From Ulvibacter sp. MAR_2010_11 (GTDB lineage Bacteria; Bacteroidota; Bacteroidia; Flavobacteriales; Flavobacteriaceae), in the NCBI RefSeq assembly GCF_002813135.1, contig NZ_PHTY01000001.1, positions 925,501-989,500 of the forward strand: a stretch of 64,000 nt of DNA, in the 5' to 3' direction. A program made the position numbers and the translations under genes. The first letter of the stretch is position 1; each line of letters opens with the position of its first letter. The notes under the pieces were generated by a model. It searched no databases. It saw only the letters and a program-made list of their open reading frames with translations, and was not told the origin of the DNA. Below, piece after piece: positions 1 through 8,863 of this stretch.

Positions 1-1997
1 TCACTTCCGGCATATAACAATCCGAACTGCAACGGAGATTCGCTAATACTGGTCAGCGTTCCGTAGGCTACATTCCCCGGCTTTCCTCCATGGGTTAGGT
101 CGCCCGAAATAGCTTCCCAATCGGTCCCTTGATTCATGCTTCGCATCAATTTGTTTCCGCCCAGATACAGGATATCCTGATTGTGCGGACTCAATAAAAT
201 AGGTGTTTGCCAGTTGAAACGATAGGGAGTTTCTCCCAATTCGTGTTTGGGTTGTATGTAGGCGTAATCTTTTGTTTTGCGGTTGATTCGATAGTAATTT
301 CCAAACTGAAATCCGGTATAAACAATGTCACTGTCACGACTGTCTATTTGAACCTGCATTCCGTCACCTCCCAAAATCATTTTATAAGGATATTCTCCCC
401 CCTGATGCCAATAAGGTCCTGCTTCATAATTGTGCGCGCCCACCCAAACTCCGTTGTCCTGAAGTCCGCCATACACATTATACGGTTCTTCATTATCCAC
501 GTTTATCGCATAAAATTGCCCTACCGAAGGCGCATTGTTTTTAATCCAGTTTGCGCCGTCATCGTAGCTTATATTTATTCCGCCATCGTTCCCGTCAATC
601 AAATGTCCGGGCATTTTCGGGTTGATCCATAATGCATGATGATCTGCGTGCACATTATCTGCGTCAATTGATGTAAAGGTTTTTCCACCGTCTTTCGATT
701 TTAGAATAGGTACTCCATAGATGTAAATACCGTCTTTGTTACTTGGGTCTACGTGTACCTTTCCGAAGTAATACCCATAGGAATAATAAATAGCGTCCAA
801 AAAGCCATCGTGAGTTTTATTCCAGGTTTTTCCACCATCGGTGCTTTTATACACCTCGGCTCCTATTACCGGTGTATCGAATAATTGCGAATTGGCATCT
901 TCCAGATACTTGGCCAGATCGATAGGTTTTACGGTCCCGCTTCGCACCATATTCTTTACATTTTCGGCCTTGTATTTTTCCTGAAATCCATTCATTCGTA
1001 AATACTGATTCAGTTTGTCATTATCCAATGCCAGAAACTGAGTCGTCGTCATAGTATTAAAATCGTCTTTCGACAACATATCGCTTTTATCGCTTGGTTT
1101 GTCTCCTTCTTTACGTCGCGCCTGGTTGTCGTGAATGGCATACACGGTATTGGCGTCATAGATAGCAAGACCAATTCTACCTACACCCTCCCCGGTGGGA
1201 AAGCCACTGCCATCTACTGAAACCTTTGTCCAAGAATTTCCGGCATCGGTAGACTTATAAATTCCACTGCCTACTCCGTTACCAGTAAAATTCCACGCCT
1301 TGCGATCTTTGTCCCAGGAAGCGGCATACATTAAATTATAGTTGTTGGGGTCGCGTTCCAGTTCGATAATCCCCGATTGATTGTTTACAAAAAGGGTTCT
1401 GTTCCAGGTTTTACCCCCGTCCATTGTTTTGAAGATTCCTCTTTCATCATTTGTTGAATACAAATGTCCCAAAACTCCTACCACTAATTCTTCAGGATTA
1501 TTCGGGTTGATTAAGATGCTGCTAATGTGATGCGAATCTTTCAGCCCCATATTCTCCCATGTCTTACCTCCATCTGTAGATTTCAGCAAACCAATTCCCG
1601 CATACGAAGAGCGCGAAGCATTTACTTCTCCCGTTCCAACCCATAAGGTATTGGTCTTCCAATCCATCGCCAGAGACCCGACATTTTGGGTTGGACTGTT
1701 GTCGAGAACAGGGGTGAAACTCGTCCCGTTATTATTGGTATGCCAAACTCCCCCACTTGCATAGCCCACATAAAATTCGATTGGATTGTCGGGATTTACT
1801 GCAAAACCTACGACGCGTCCACTCATTACCGTGGGGCCAATGTTTTTGAAAGGAAGGTTTTTAACGATAGAGTTTTCGGTTAGTGTGGTTTTTTGCTGTA
1901 ACCCGGTAGTGACTTCACTAACCGAGCTGGCGGGTTGTTGCGCCTTCACCGTAAAAACAAAACATACTACTAAGAGGAAATAGATTTTGAACTTCAT
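1..1997 (-). CDS. Secreted Asp-box (sortilin/BNR-like) beta-propeller protein, 3' end cut by window
   Basis: An open frame runs on the minus strand from an ATG at 1997 to the window edge without a stop, giving at least 665 residues. The N-terminus (MKFKIYFLLVVCFVFTVKAQ) is a signal peptide. At least six Asp-box motifs of the form S-x-D-x-G-x-x-W are visible, near residues 142 (STDGGKTW), 190 (TMDGGKTW), 250 (STDAGNSW), 387 (STDGGKTW), 435 (SKDGGKTF) and 479 (YDDGANW). Known family: VPS10/sortilin-like glycosyl-hydrolase-type propellers of Bacteroidota, usually about 1000 residues and exported. Function is not assignable from sequence; some relatives are annotated as exo-sialidase-like, but no catalytic motif was recognised. 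The C-terminus, where a sorting domain could lie, is outside the window. Confidence 0.85.
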   Translation of the reverse strand, partial: MKFKIYFLLVVCFVFTVKAQQPASSVSEVTTGLQQKTTLTENSIVKNLPFKNIGPTVMSGRVVGFAVNPDNPIEFYVGYASGGVWHTNNNGTSFTPVLDNSPTQNVGSLAMDWKTNTLWVGTGEVNASRSSYAGIGLLKSTDGGKTWENMGLKDSHHISSILINPNNPEELVVGVLGHLYSTNDERGIFKTMDGGKTWNRTLFVNNQSGIIELERDPNNYNLMYAASWDKDRKAWNFTGNGVGSGIYKSTDAGNSWTKVSVDGSGFPTGEGVGRIGLAIYDANTVYAIHDNQARRKEGDKPSDKSDMLSKDDFNTMTTTQFLALDNDKLNQYLRMNGFQEKYKAENVKNMVRSGTVKPIDLAKYLEDANSQLFDTPVIGAEVYKSTDGGKTWNKTHDGFLDAIYYSYGYYFGKVHVDPSNKDGIYIYGVPILKSKDGGKTFTSIDADNVHADHHALWINPKMPGHLIDGNDGGINISYDDGANWIKNNAPSVGQFYAINVDNEEPYNVYGGLQDNGVWVGAHNYEAGPYWHQGGEYPYKMILGGDGMQVQIDSRDSDIVYTGFQFGNYYRINRKTKDYAYIQPKHELGETPYRFNWQTPILLSPHNQDILYLGGNKLMRSMNQGTDWEAISGDLTHGGKPGNVAYGTLTSISESPLQFGLLYAGS

Positions 1998-2014
1998 AAC
2001 TATAAATTAAAGGA

Positions 2015-2044
2015 TGAAGATACTCATAAATGGAAAATAGGCAA
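2015..2044 (-). promoter_or_regulatory. Bacteroidota-type promoter for the Asp-box protein gene
   Basis: On the minus strand TTG (2044-2042), a 19-nt spacer and TATCTTCA (2022-2015) match the Bacteroidota consensus TTTG/TTG-N19-TAnnTTTG with two mismatches in the downstream box. It lies 18 bp before the ATG at 1997. Confidence 0.45.
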
Positions 2045-2126
2045 TAGGAATATATTTGAGATTTATTAATTTGCAGCATCTTTATCCGACTCGAATTTTA
2101 CGGACGCCTTAACTTGAATAGTAATT

Positions 2127-2711
2127 ATGAGTAAATCCGGCAGTGTATTAGAAAAGTATTTAATCGGAGTAATAAATGACAGCCGTCTTGACGTCCAACT
2201 ACCTGCCATTCTAAATGAATTTTCACATGTATCCCTCTCCAAAAACAGCTATTTCTGTAAAACCGGCTCGGTGTGTGACTATTTCTGTTTTATTGAAAGT
2301 GGTATTTTACAACATTCCATTACCATTGAAGGAGAAGAAAAAACTACCTATCTCGCACTAAAAAATACGGTGACTTCTTCGTTAAAAAGTTTTAAAGACC
2401 TGGTTCCTTCTAGAAAAGATATCAAAGCCATTAGTGATTGCTCATTATGGGTGATTGATCTAAATACTTTTAATCAATTAATAACCAACAACAGTGCATT
2501 CAAAAAATTTTATTACAATTTAATTGAAAATCAGATTTACCTAATAGACGATTATCGTATCGACCTGCTCACACTCACGCCCGAAGAGCGATACAAAAAA
2601 ATGCTGTCCAATGAGCCTACGTTGTTACAACAGGTGCCTTTGCACTATCTCGCTTCATTTTTAGGTATTTCTACCAGACATATGAGCAGAATTCGGAAAA
2701 ATGTAATTTAA
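2127..2711 (+). CDS. Crp/Fnr-family transcriptional regulator
   Basis: 194 residues. The N-terminal part (about 30-120) reads as a cyclic-nucleotide-binding-like jelly roll, with the family-typical stretch CDYFCFIESGILQH. The C-terminus (about 165-194, VPLHYLASFLGISTRHMSRIRK) is a winged-helix recognition segment like those of the short Crp/Fnr regulators common in Bacteroidota. The phosphate-binding cassette of true cAMP-binding CRP is not obvious, so the ligand is unknown. It is transcribed divergently from the Asp-box protein gene; a TATATTTG box at 2051-2058 is a possible promoter element. Regulation of that neighbour is an inference only. Confidence 0.85.
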   Translation: MSKSGSVLEKYLIGVINDSRLDVQLPAILNEFSHVSLSKNSYFCKTGSVCDYFCFIESGILQHSITIEGEEKTTYLALKNTVTSSLKSFKDLVPSRKDIKAISDCSLWVIDLNTFNQLITNNSAFKKFYYNLIENQIYLIDDYRIDLLTLTPEERYKKMLSNEPTLLQQVPLHYLASFLGISTRHMSRIRKNVI

Positions 2712-2782
2712 CGCCAAATGGCTACTTCATTGCTGAATTCTTTACTTATTTTTGAACATCTTATTCTTTAGTATTCAATCTT

Positions 2783-4075
2783 ATGAAGTATCATCCAGTA
2801 GACCGAAAATTATATAGTAAAAACCGTAAAAACTTTATGGCGCAAATGAAGCCTAAAAGCATTGCCGTTTTTAACAGCAACGATGTTTATCCGGTAAGTG
2901 CCGACAGCACCATGCCTTTTCAACAACACAGAGACATTTTGTTTTTGAGCGGGGTCGATCAGGAAGAAAGTATTTTACTGTTATTCCCCGACGCTGCGGA
3001 TGCACAAAACAGAGAAGTACTTTTTCTGAAAGAAACCAACGACCATATTGCCGTTTGGGAAGGTGAAAAATTAACCAAGGAGCGTGCTTTTGAAGTAAGC
3101 GGAATTAAAACCGTGTATTGGTTGGAAGAATTCGACAAGGTCTTTTTTGAATTGATGACTCAGGCCGAAACCATTTATTTTAATACCAACGAACACTACC
3201 GTCAGGCAGTAATTACCGAAACCCGTGAAGACCGATTTATAAAAACTACAAAAGCAAAGTTTCCTGCACATAGTTGGGCGAAGAGCAATCCTATTTTACA
3301 ACGCCTTCGTTCGGTAAAGGATGCTATAGAAATTGACCTTTTACAAACTGCCTGTGATATCACCGAGAAAGGCTTTCGTCGAGTGCTCAAGTTTGTGAAA
3401 CCTAAGGTTTGGGAATACGAAATTGAAGCAGAGTTTATGCATGAGTTTCTTCGGAATCGATCCAAAGGATTTGCCTATACACCTATTATCGCCAGCGGAA
3501 ACAGCGCCAATGTGTTACACTATATAGAAAACAATCAACAATGCAAGGACGGCGATTTACTATTGATGGACGTTGGTGCCGAATACGCCAATTACAGTAG
3601 TGATATGACGCGTACCATTCCCGTAAACGGAAAGTTTACCAAACGCCAACGGGAGGTATATAACGCTGTGCTTCGGGTAAAAGATGAGGCAACCAAAATG
3701 TTGGTTCCCGGCGCATTTTGGAAGGAATATCATGTAGAAGTGGGTAAATTAATGACTTCCGAATTATTGAAGCTGAAATTGATAGACAAGGCAGATGTAA
3801 AAAATGAAAATCCCGATTGGCCTGCCTATAAAAAATATTTTATGCACGGCACTTCGCATCATATAGGGTTAGATACACATGATTACGGAATTCTTTGGGA
3901 GCCCATGAAGGCCAATATGGTATTTACCGTTGAACCCGGAATCTATATTCCTGAAGAAGGCTTCGGAATACGCTTGGAGGACGATGTGGTAATTCAGAAA
4001 AAAGGAGAACCCCTTAACCTGATGCGCAATATTCCTATTGAAGCCGAAGAAATCGAGGAATTGATGAATCGCTAA
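2783..4075 (+). CDS. pepP: Xaa-Pro aminopeptidase (aminopeptidase P, M24B)
   Basis: 430 residues, the usual length of aminopeptidase P, which removes the N-terminal residue of peptides whose second residue is proline. An N-terminal creatinase-like domain (about 1-170) precedes the pita-bread catalytic domain. The dinuclear-metal ligands are visible: D263 (LLLMDVGAEY), D274 (YSSDMTRT), the histidine in GTSHHIGLDTHD (about 359-360), E384 (FTVEPGIYIP) and E399 (GFGIRLEDD). No signal peptide is seen, so it is cytoplasmic. A possible promoter box TATTTTTG lies at 2747-2754. It appears to be a single-gene unit. Confidence 0.95.
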   Translation: MKYHPVDRKLYSKNRKNFMAQMKPKSIAVFNSNDVYPVSADSTMPFQQHRDILFLSGVDQEESILLLFPDAADAQNREVLFLKETNDHIAVWEGEKLTKERAFEVSGIKTVYWLEEFDKVFFELMTQAETIYFNTNEHYRQAVITETREDRFIKTTKAKFPAHSWAKSNPILQRLRSVKDAIEIDLLQTACDITEKGFRRVLKFVKPKVWEYEIEAEFMHEFLRNRSKGFAYTPIIASGNSANVLHYIENNQQCKDGDLLLMDVGAEYANYSSDMTRTIPVNGKFTKRQREVYNAVLRVKDEATKMLVPGAFWKEYHVEVGKLMTSELLKLKLIDKADVKNENPDWPAYKKYFMHGTSHHIGLDTHDYGILWEPMKANMVFTVEPGIYIPEEGFGIRLEDDVVIQKKGEPLNLMRNIPIEAEEIEELMNR

Positions 4076-4161
4076 GGTTTAAATCCCTTGATTTCAAGGT
4101 AAAAAGCACATATTTTTTGTAATTTTAGTTTTGGCATATAACCGAAAATTAAAATGAAGTG

Positions 4162-4905
4162 ATGAAAAAATATTTTGTGCTCTTTGCCTTCCTGCTTATT
4201 TTTTCCAAGCCTTTTTGCCAACTCCCGGAGAGAAGTTCGGGGCAGGTGGTGACCGGCTCGAACATGTCCATATTTAATGATCCTAATTTTACAATGCCTT
4301 CCAATTCGGCGGGACCTGCGGTCCTCAAGTATCAGGAAATTGAAGGCACTCCTTACATCGACAATTCGTCTGAAACCAATGCCGTTCCAATTGGCAAGTT
4401 TTATTCTCCCGATTTTGAATATATAGAAACAGCTCTTGCAAGATACAACGCCTATACAGACAATATGGAAGTATCGTTGTTGGAAGATGGAATCGATTAT
4501 TACTATCTCCGAAAAAAACCGGACTATCTGTATATTGTTTTGGGTAAAAAAACCTATCGTGCATATAATGTAGATGGTAGTTACAAATTCTTTGTTATTC
4601 TTTCTGAAAACGATACGCAAAAGTGTACGCTGTTAAAAAAGGAAACCATCGAATTTATGAAAGCTGAAAAAGCCTCCAGTTCTTTTGTGACCGATACGCC
4701 AAATAGCTTTAAAAGAGTACGGGATGTTTATTATTTTAAAATGGGGCATCGCCTCTTAGAAATTCCGAAAAATAAAAAATCATTCTACGGTTTATTCAAT
4801 GAAAAGAAAAATGCGGTAAGAAGTTATATTGAAACCAATCGTTTGAAAATAAATGATGAAGAGGATCTAATAAAGATCTCGAACTATTATAACACTCTTC
4901 TTTAG
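4162..4905 (+). CDS. Exported protein of unknown function
   Basis: 247 residues from the ATG at 4162; a GTG one codon earlier is a less likely start. The N-terminus (MKKYFVLFAFLLIFSKPFCQ) is a signal peptide probably cut before LPERSS. The rest is soluble and rich in aromatic and charged residues, with no recognised domain or active-site motif. It ends convergently 15 bp from brnQ. I do not recognise a named family; it is probably a periplasmic or secreted flavobacterial protein. Confidence 0.75.
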   Translation: MKKYFVLFAFLLIFSKPFCQLPERSSGQVVTGSNMSIFNDPNFTMPSNSAGPAVLKYQEIEGTPYIDNSSETNAVPIGKFYSPDFEYIETALARYNAYTDNMEVSLLEDGIDYYYLRKKPDYLYIVLGKKTYRAYNVDGSYKFFVILSENDTQKCTLLKKETIEFMKAEKASSSFVTDTPNSFKRVRDVYYFKMGHRLLEIPKNKKSFYGLFNEKKNAVRSYIETNRLKINDEEDLIKISNYYNTLL

Positions 4906-4920
4906 ACTCAAATTCCTGAA

Positions 4921-6204
4921 TCAACTTTTTATTGACACTTTGGAAGTTTTATGAAAGAAATTTATTATTAAAAAAATCGCCAAGGCCGGAAGGACCCACC
5001 CCAAACTGTGCTCTGCCAACGGAATCCAGGATTTGATTTGGGTAACTGCAGTTTCAGAAATAACGAATTGTAAAAAATCGGGGATGCTGAATAGTAAGGT
5101 AACCAGTGTTACGCCCTTAAAAACAACTGGCGAAGCGAATCTTTCGGGAAGGGCATTCAATAAAATTAAAACAATGGTGATGGGGTATATAAACATCAAA
5201 GCCGGAACAGCGATGTCTATAATATAATGTACGTCGAATTGTCCCACGGCAACACCCAGTAAACATCCCAAAACTGCTGTAATTCGATATGCGAATTGTG
5301 AATTCCCTGCTATCCCCTTTACAAAATCGGACGTTCCTGTCACAATTCCAACGGCTGTGGTAAAGCATGCCAAAGCCACCAACACACCTAAAAATGCAGT
5401 GCCGATACTGCCCAACGTTGTTGTGCTTAACAGTGTGAGTAATTCGGTTCTATTTTCTACTTGTAGCGTTCCACTTTTGAAAGCTCCCAAAGCAATGAGG
5501 CCACCGTAAATACAAAAGAGTCCGATGCCGGCCCACAAACCCGATTTGGCAATCATGCTTTTCTTTTCTTCATAATTGTAAGTTCCTTGCAGAGCCAAAG
5601 AAATTACAATTACGCCACCTACTACCACCCCTCCAATAGCATCGAAGGTTTGATATCCTTCCAGAATACCGCTTGTAAAGGAGTTGTCGAAAATTGAGGC
5701 TCGAATGGGTTCAATATCACTAAAAATTCCAATGCCTATTATGGCAAGCAGAATGAGAATGATTAGCGGTGTTAAAAATTTACCGATTAAACTTATAATT
5801 TTTGTTCGGTTAAGTACAAAGAGGAGTACCAAGGCAAAATACAAGGAGCTTGTCCAAAGTGACGAGATTTCAAAATAAGGCTGAATTGCCATTTCATAGG
5901 TAACTGAAGCCGTTCGGGGAGAAGGTAACGAAACCGAAATCGCATACACAAGTACCGCATACAGTATGGCAAACCAGGGAGATACTTTTTTGGCAAAATC
6001 CAGCATGGTCCCTTGCAATCTTGCATAGCCGTAAATCGCCAAAATTGGAATTACCACCGCCGAAACAGAGAAGCCTAACGTAACCCATAACCAGCTTTCC
6101 CCTCCATTGTACCCTAAAAAAGGAGGTAAAATTAAATTCCCGGCTCCAAAAAAAAGTGAGAAGAGTGCAAAAGCTGTCACAAAGGTTTGTTTACTGTGGT
6201 TCAT
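4921..6204 (-). CDS. brnQ: Branched-chain amino acid transport system II carrier protein (LIVCS family)
   Basis: 427 residues with about 12 hydrophobic segments. The N-terminal stretch FALFSLFFGAGNLILPPFLG is the signature of BrnQ carriers, which import leucine, isoleucine and valine with Na+ or H+ across the inner membrane. Length matches the family. The gene is divergent from the alpha/beta hydrolase gene, with only about 31 bp between the two starts, so their promoters must overlap or lie within coding sequence. Confidence 0.93.
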   Translation of the reverse strand: MNHSKQTFVTAFALFSLFFGAGNLILPPFLGYNGGESWLWVTLGFSVSAVVIPILAIYGYARLQGTMLDFAKKVSPWFAILYAVLVYAISVSLPSPRTASVTYEMAIQPYFEISSLWTSSLYFALVLLFVLNRTKIISLIGKFLTPLIILILLAIIGIGIFSDIEPIRASIFDNSFTSGILEGYQTFDAIGGVVVGGVIVISLALQGTYNYEEKKSMIAKSGLWAGIGLFCIYGGLIALGAFKSGTLQVENRTELLTLLSTTTLGSIGTAFLGVLVALACFTTAVGIVTGTSDFVKGIAGNSQFAYRITAVLGCLLGVAVGQFDVHYIIDIAVPALMFIYPITIVLILLNALPERFASPVVFKGVTLVTLLFSIPDFLQFVISETAVTQIKSWIPLAEHSLGWVLPALAIFLIINFFHKTSKVSIKS

Positions 6205-6235
6205 TGGCAGATATTTGTGTGCCGAATATAGAAAA

Positions 6236-7006
6236 ATGAAACTGAAGTATCAACACACATCGCTCTTTTATGAAGTTTCTGGACAAGGTCCGGTTATGGT
6301 ATTAATTCACGGGTTTTTAGAAAGTGCCACCATGTGGAAGAAGCTCGTGCCCGAACTAGCGGCAAAGTATAAGGTCGTAACATTAGATTTACCCGGGCAT
6401 GGAGCCAGCGGGTGTCTTTCTGAAACACATTCCATGGAGCAAATGGCGGATGCTGTTCGAAGTATTTTGCAACATCTTAAAATAAAGGACGCCATTATAG
6501 TTGGACATTCTATGGGGGGTTATGTTGCTTTGGCTTACGCCGAATTGTACACGAAGGAAATCCGTTCGTTGGTATTGTTAAATTCAACTCCGGCGGAAGA
6601 TTCCCCGGAACGAAAAGAAAATAGAACCCGTGCGCTGGAGGTGATTGAAAAAAACAGGAAGGCATTTATAAGTATGGCAATTGCTAATTTATTTGCCGAA
6701 GGTTCTCAAACCAAGTATGCTTCAGAAATAAAACAGCTGAAAAAAGAAGCGCTTGCATTTCCTCCCGAAGGCATTACTGCTGCCGTTAAAGGGATGCGCG
6801 ATAGGAAAGATCGCACTTCAGTATTAAAACAGTTCAAAAAAAATAAACTGATGGTCTGTGCCACCGAAGATCCCATTATCCCATTTGAAGTGGTCGCTGT
6901 CTGGGCAAAATTTTGTGAAACTCCCTTAAAAAAAGTAAAAGGAGGGCATATGAGTCACATTGAAAATAAAAGTGAAATTCAGAAAATTTTGCACTTCATC
7001 GAATAA
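6236..7006 (+). CDS. Alpha/beta-fold hydrolase
   Basis: 256 residues from the ATG at 6236. The longer frame back to 6107 only antisenses brnQ and was not used. It has the oxyanion HG motif (LIHGFLES, about 23-30), the nucleophile elbow GHSMGG with S92, a likely acid in CATEDPIIP and the catalytic histidine in GGHMSHIE (H238). This is the core layout of MhpC/BioH-like esterases. No signal peptide is present. Substrate unknown. Confidence 0.9.
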   Translation: MKLKYQHTSLFYEVSGQGPVMVLIHGFLESATMWKKLVPELAAKYKVVTLDLPGHGASGCLSETHSMEQMADAVRSILQHLKIKDAIIVGHSMGGYVALAYAELYTKEIRSLVLLNSTPAEDSPERKENRTRALEVIEKNRKAFISMAIANLFAEGSQTKYASEIKQLKKEALAFPPEGITAAVKGMRDRKDRTSVLKQFKKNKLMVCATEDPIIPFEVVAVWAKFCETPLKKVKGGHMSHIENKSEIQKILHFIE

Positions 7007-7070
7007 TATTGCACTTAATCGTGTTTTGTAACAATATTTTTATATATTTAACAAAACAAAAACCTGAACC

Positions 7071-7319
7071 ATGAATAATCTTTCCCCAAAAACATCGGTT
7101 TCGTTATTAGGCGTGCTCTGCGCCACTGTAGGTCACCATTACAAAGTGACCCGAAAAGTGACCAACCACATCAACGAGTATAAATGCACTCATTGCGGAC
7201 GCGAAGTAACAGACAACCAAAGCGGAAAATTGGAAACCCTCACTCAAAAGATTAAAGAAGTGAATACCAACGTTGCCGAATTTTTTCAAAAAAGGACCAA
7301 TCGAATTCCTATTCAATAA
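7071..7319 (+). CDS. Small putative zinc-ribbon protein, copy 1
   Basis: 82 residues. It carries a spaced Cys/His set: LCATVGHHY near the N-terminus and EYKCTHCGREVTD in the middle, consistent with a C-x(n)-H...CxxC zinc knuckle. A charged helical tail (about 45-82) follows. It is a paralogue of the next gene, sharing the C...GH-x-[YF]...EY-[KE]-C-x-HC...T...G...LT pattern. The two are 3 bp apart and surely co-transcribed. I recognise the pattern as a small flavobacterial family without known role; zinc binding is inferred. Confidence 0.75.
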   Translation: MNNLSPKTSVSLLGVLCATVGHHYKVTRKVTNHINEYKCTHCGREVTDNQSGKLETLTQKIKEVNTNVAEFFQKRTNRIPIQ

Positions 7320-7322
7320 CCT

Positions 7323-7526
7323 ATGAAAAATATAGTCTGTAAGCTCAAGGGACACACCTTTACCCAAATTAAAAAAGCGCCCTCTTCTATCTCGGAGTAT
7401 GAATGTTTGCATTGTAAACAATTATATACCACAGATGGGTACGGGCGTATGGTGAAACTAACCAAATATTGGCAAGCCAATCATCAGTTTTTTGAAAAGC
7501 ACTTTACAAAACAATCTGCATCCTAA
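7323..7526 (+). CDS. Small putative zinc-ribbon protein, copy 2
   Basis: 67 residues, starting 3 bp after the stop of copy 1. It repeats the same motif layout: VCKLKGHTF near the N-terminus and EYECLHCKQLYTTDGYG, then a shorter tail. The tandem arrangement points to duplication followed by divergence outside the Cys/His positions. It ends 3 bp before the convergent thiL stop. No function is known to me; a role in metal or nucleic-acid binding is only inferred from the motif. Confidence 0.72.
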   Translation: MKNIVCKLKGHTFTQIKKAPSSISEYECLHCKQLYTTDGYGRMVKLTKYWQANHQFFEKHFTKQSAS

Positions 7527-7529
7527 AAA

Positions 7530-8585
7530 TTACTCCTCTTTTTGAAGAGAATTCCAACCCCGTGCGATCAACGGGATTTTAGTATTGGCTCGCGTGATTA
7601 AATGTGTTCCTTCCTTTTTGTGAGAAATGTGCCCAATTATGGTTAAATGCGGATTGGCTTTTATCTTCGGAAAGTCTTCTGTGCCAATAGTAAATAACAA
7701 TTCATAATCCTCTCCCCCACTTAAGGCGATCGTTGTGCTGTCCAAATTAAATTCTTCACAGGCACTAATAACCTGCGGGTCCAAAGGAATTTTATCCTCA
7801 TACAAATTACACCCAACTCCGGATTGTGTACAGATATGCAAAATTTCTGAAGAAAGTCCGTCACTAATATCAATCATCGCGGTGGGTCTAACCTCCAAAT
7901 CGGTTAAGAGCTTTGTAATATCCTTACGGGCTTCCGGCTTTAATTGGCGTTCTATTAAATAGGTATAGGGCTCCAGATCGGGTTGTGAATTTGGATTTAC
8001 CTTAAAGACTTCCTTTTCTCGTTCAAGAACTTGCAACCCTAAATAAGCGGCTCCCAAATCCCCTGTCACCACTAGCAAATCGTTTTCTTTCGCCCCGTTA
8101 CGATATACAATATCTTCCGGTTTTGCATAGCCAATTGCGGTGATGCTAATAATAAGTCCGGTGGTGGATGAAGTGGTATCTCCTCCAACTACGTCGACAT
8201 TATAAACCTTAGAAGCCGTGGCAATTCCTGCGTATAATTCTTCCAGGGCCTCAATGGGAAACCTGTTCGACACCGCGATGGAAACTGTAATTTGAGCCGC
8301 CGTAGCGTTCATGGCATATACATCGGAGAGATTTACCACCACAGCCTTATAGCCCAAATGCTTTAAAGGTACATAGCTAAGGTCAAAATGCACCCCTTCC
8401 ACCAACAAATCGGTAGTTACTACTATTTGTTTTTTGGCTTCGGAAACTAATACTGCAGCATCGTCGCCTATTCCCTTGATAGTAGTTTTTTGACTTATTT
8501 TGAATTGTTTGGTAAGATGGTCTATGAGACCAAATTCTCCCAATTCTGAAATATTGGTTTTAGAAGGATTTTTATTTTCAAGCAT
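7530..8585 (-). CDS. thiL: Thiamine-monophosphate kinase
   Basis: 351 residues. ThiL phosphorylates thiamine monophosphate to thiamine pyrophosphate, the last step of cofactor synthesis. The PurM/ThiL-like fold is shown by GIGDDAAVL (about 39-47), the acidic segment VVGGDTTSST and the C-terminal ALSGGEDYELLF stretch, all in the expected order. Length is slightly above the roughly 325 residues of E. coli ThiL. It is convergent with the mini zinc-ribbon pair and divergent from the choice-of-anchor B cluster. Confidence 0.95.
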   Translation of the reverse strand: MLENKNPSKTNISELGEFGLIDHLTKQFKISQKTTIKGIGDDAAVLVSEAKKQIVVTTDLLVEGVHFDLSYVPLKHLGYKAVVVNLSDVYAMNATAAQITVSIAVSNRFPIEALEELYAGIATASKVYNVDVVGGDTTSSTTGLIISITAIGYAKPEDIVYRNGAKENDLLVVTGDLGAAYLGLQVLEREKEVFKVNPNSQPDLEPYTYLIERQLKPEARKDITKLLTDLEVRPTAMIDISDGLSSEILHICTQSGVGCNLYEDKIPLDPQVISACEEFNLDSTTIALSGGEDYELLFTIGTEDFPKIKANPHLTIIGHISHKKEGTHLITRANTKIPLIARGWNSLQKEE

Positions 8586-8606
8586 GCCTCTTCAAAGTTA
8601 AGGATG

Positions 8607-8614
8607 CAAAAATA
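8607..8614 (-). promoter_or_regulatory. Possible thiL promoter -7 box
   Basis: TATTTTTG on the minus strand matches TAnnTTTG exactly and lies 21 bp before the thiL start. No well-spaced upstream TTTG was found, hence moderate confidence. Confidence 0.4.
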
Positions 8615-8711
8615 CGTTTTCGAATTGTAATATGTGAACAATTTGAAAAATCCTTACAAGGTGATTAAACCAAAAAGCAACTCACGAGTCTAAGATTAAT
8701 TAACATTTGAA

Positions 8712-8744
8712 TTTGTGCGTATTATTGTATTTTTTATATTTTTG
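8712..8744 (+). promoter_or_regulatory. Bacteroidota-type promoter of the choice-of-anchor B cluster
   Basis: TTTG at 8712-8715, a 21-nt spacer and TATTTTTG at 8737-8744 give an exact match to both consensus boxes. The inferred leader to the ATG at 8864 is about 110-115 nt and AT-rich. Confidence 0.5.
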
Positions 8745-8863
8745 GCCTCCTTACCAAGCCTATAATTCCAGATTATGCATCGATTCCATGTTTTTTATTG
8801 CATAATTCCCAATATTTAATACAAAAACTCGTTCACAAGAATACCTAATTTAAAAAATAACCA

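Noticed and set aside
4072-4620. Minus-strand 182-residue open frame
   Set aside because: It is antisense to the exported-protein gene at 4162-4905, which has a signal peptide and normal composition.
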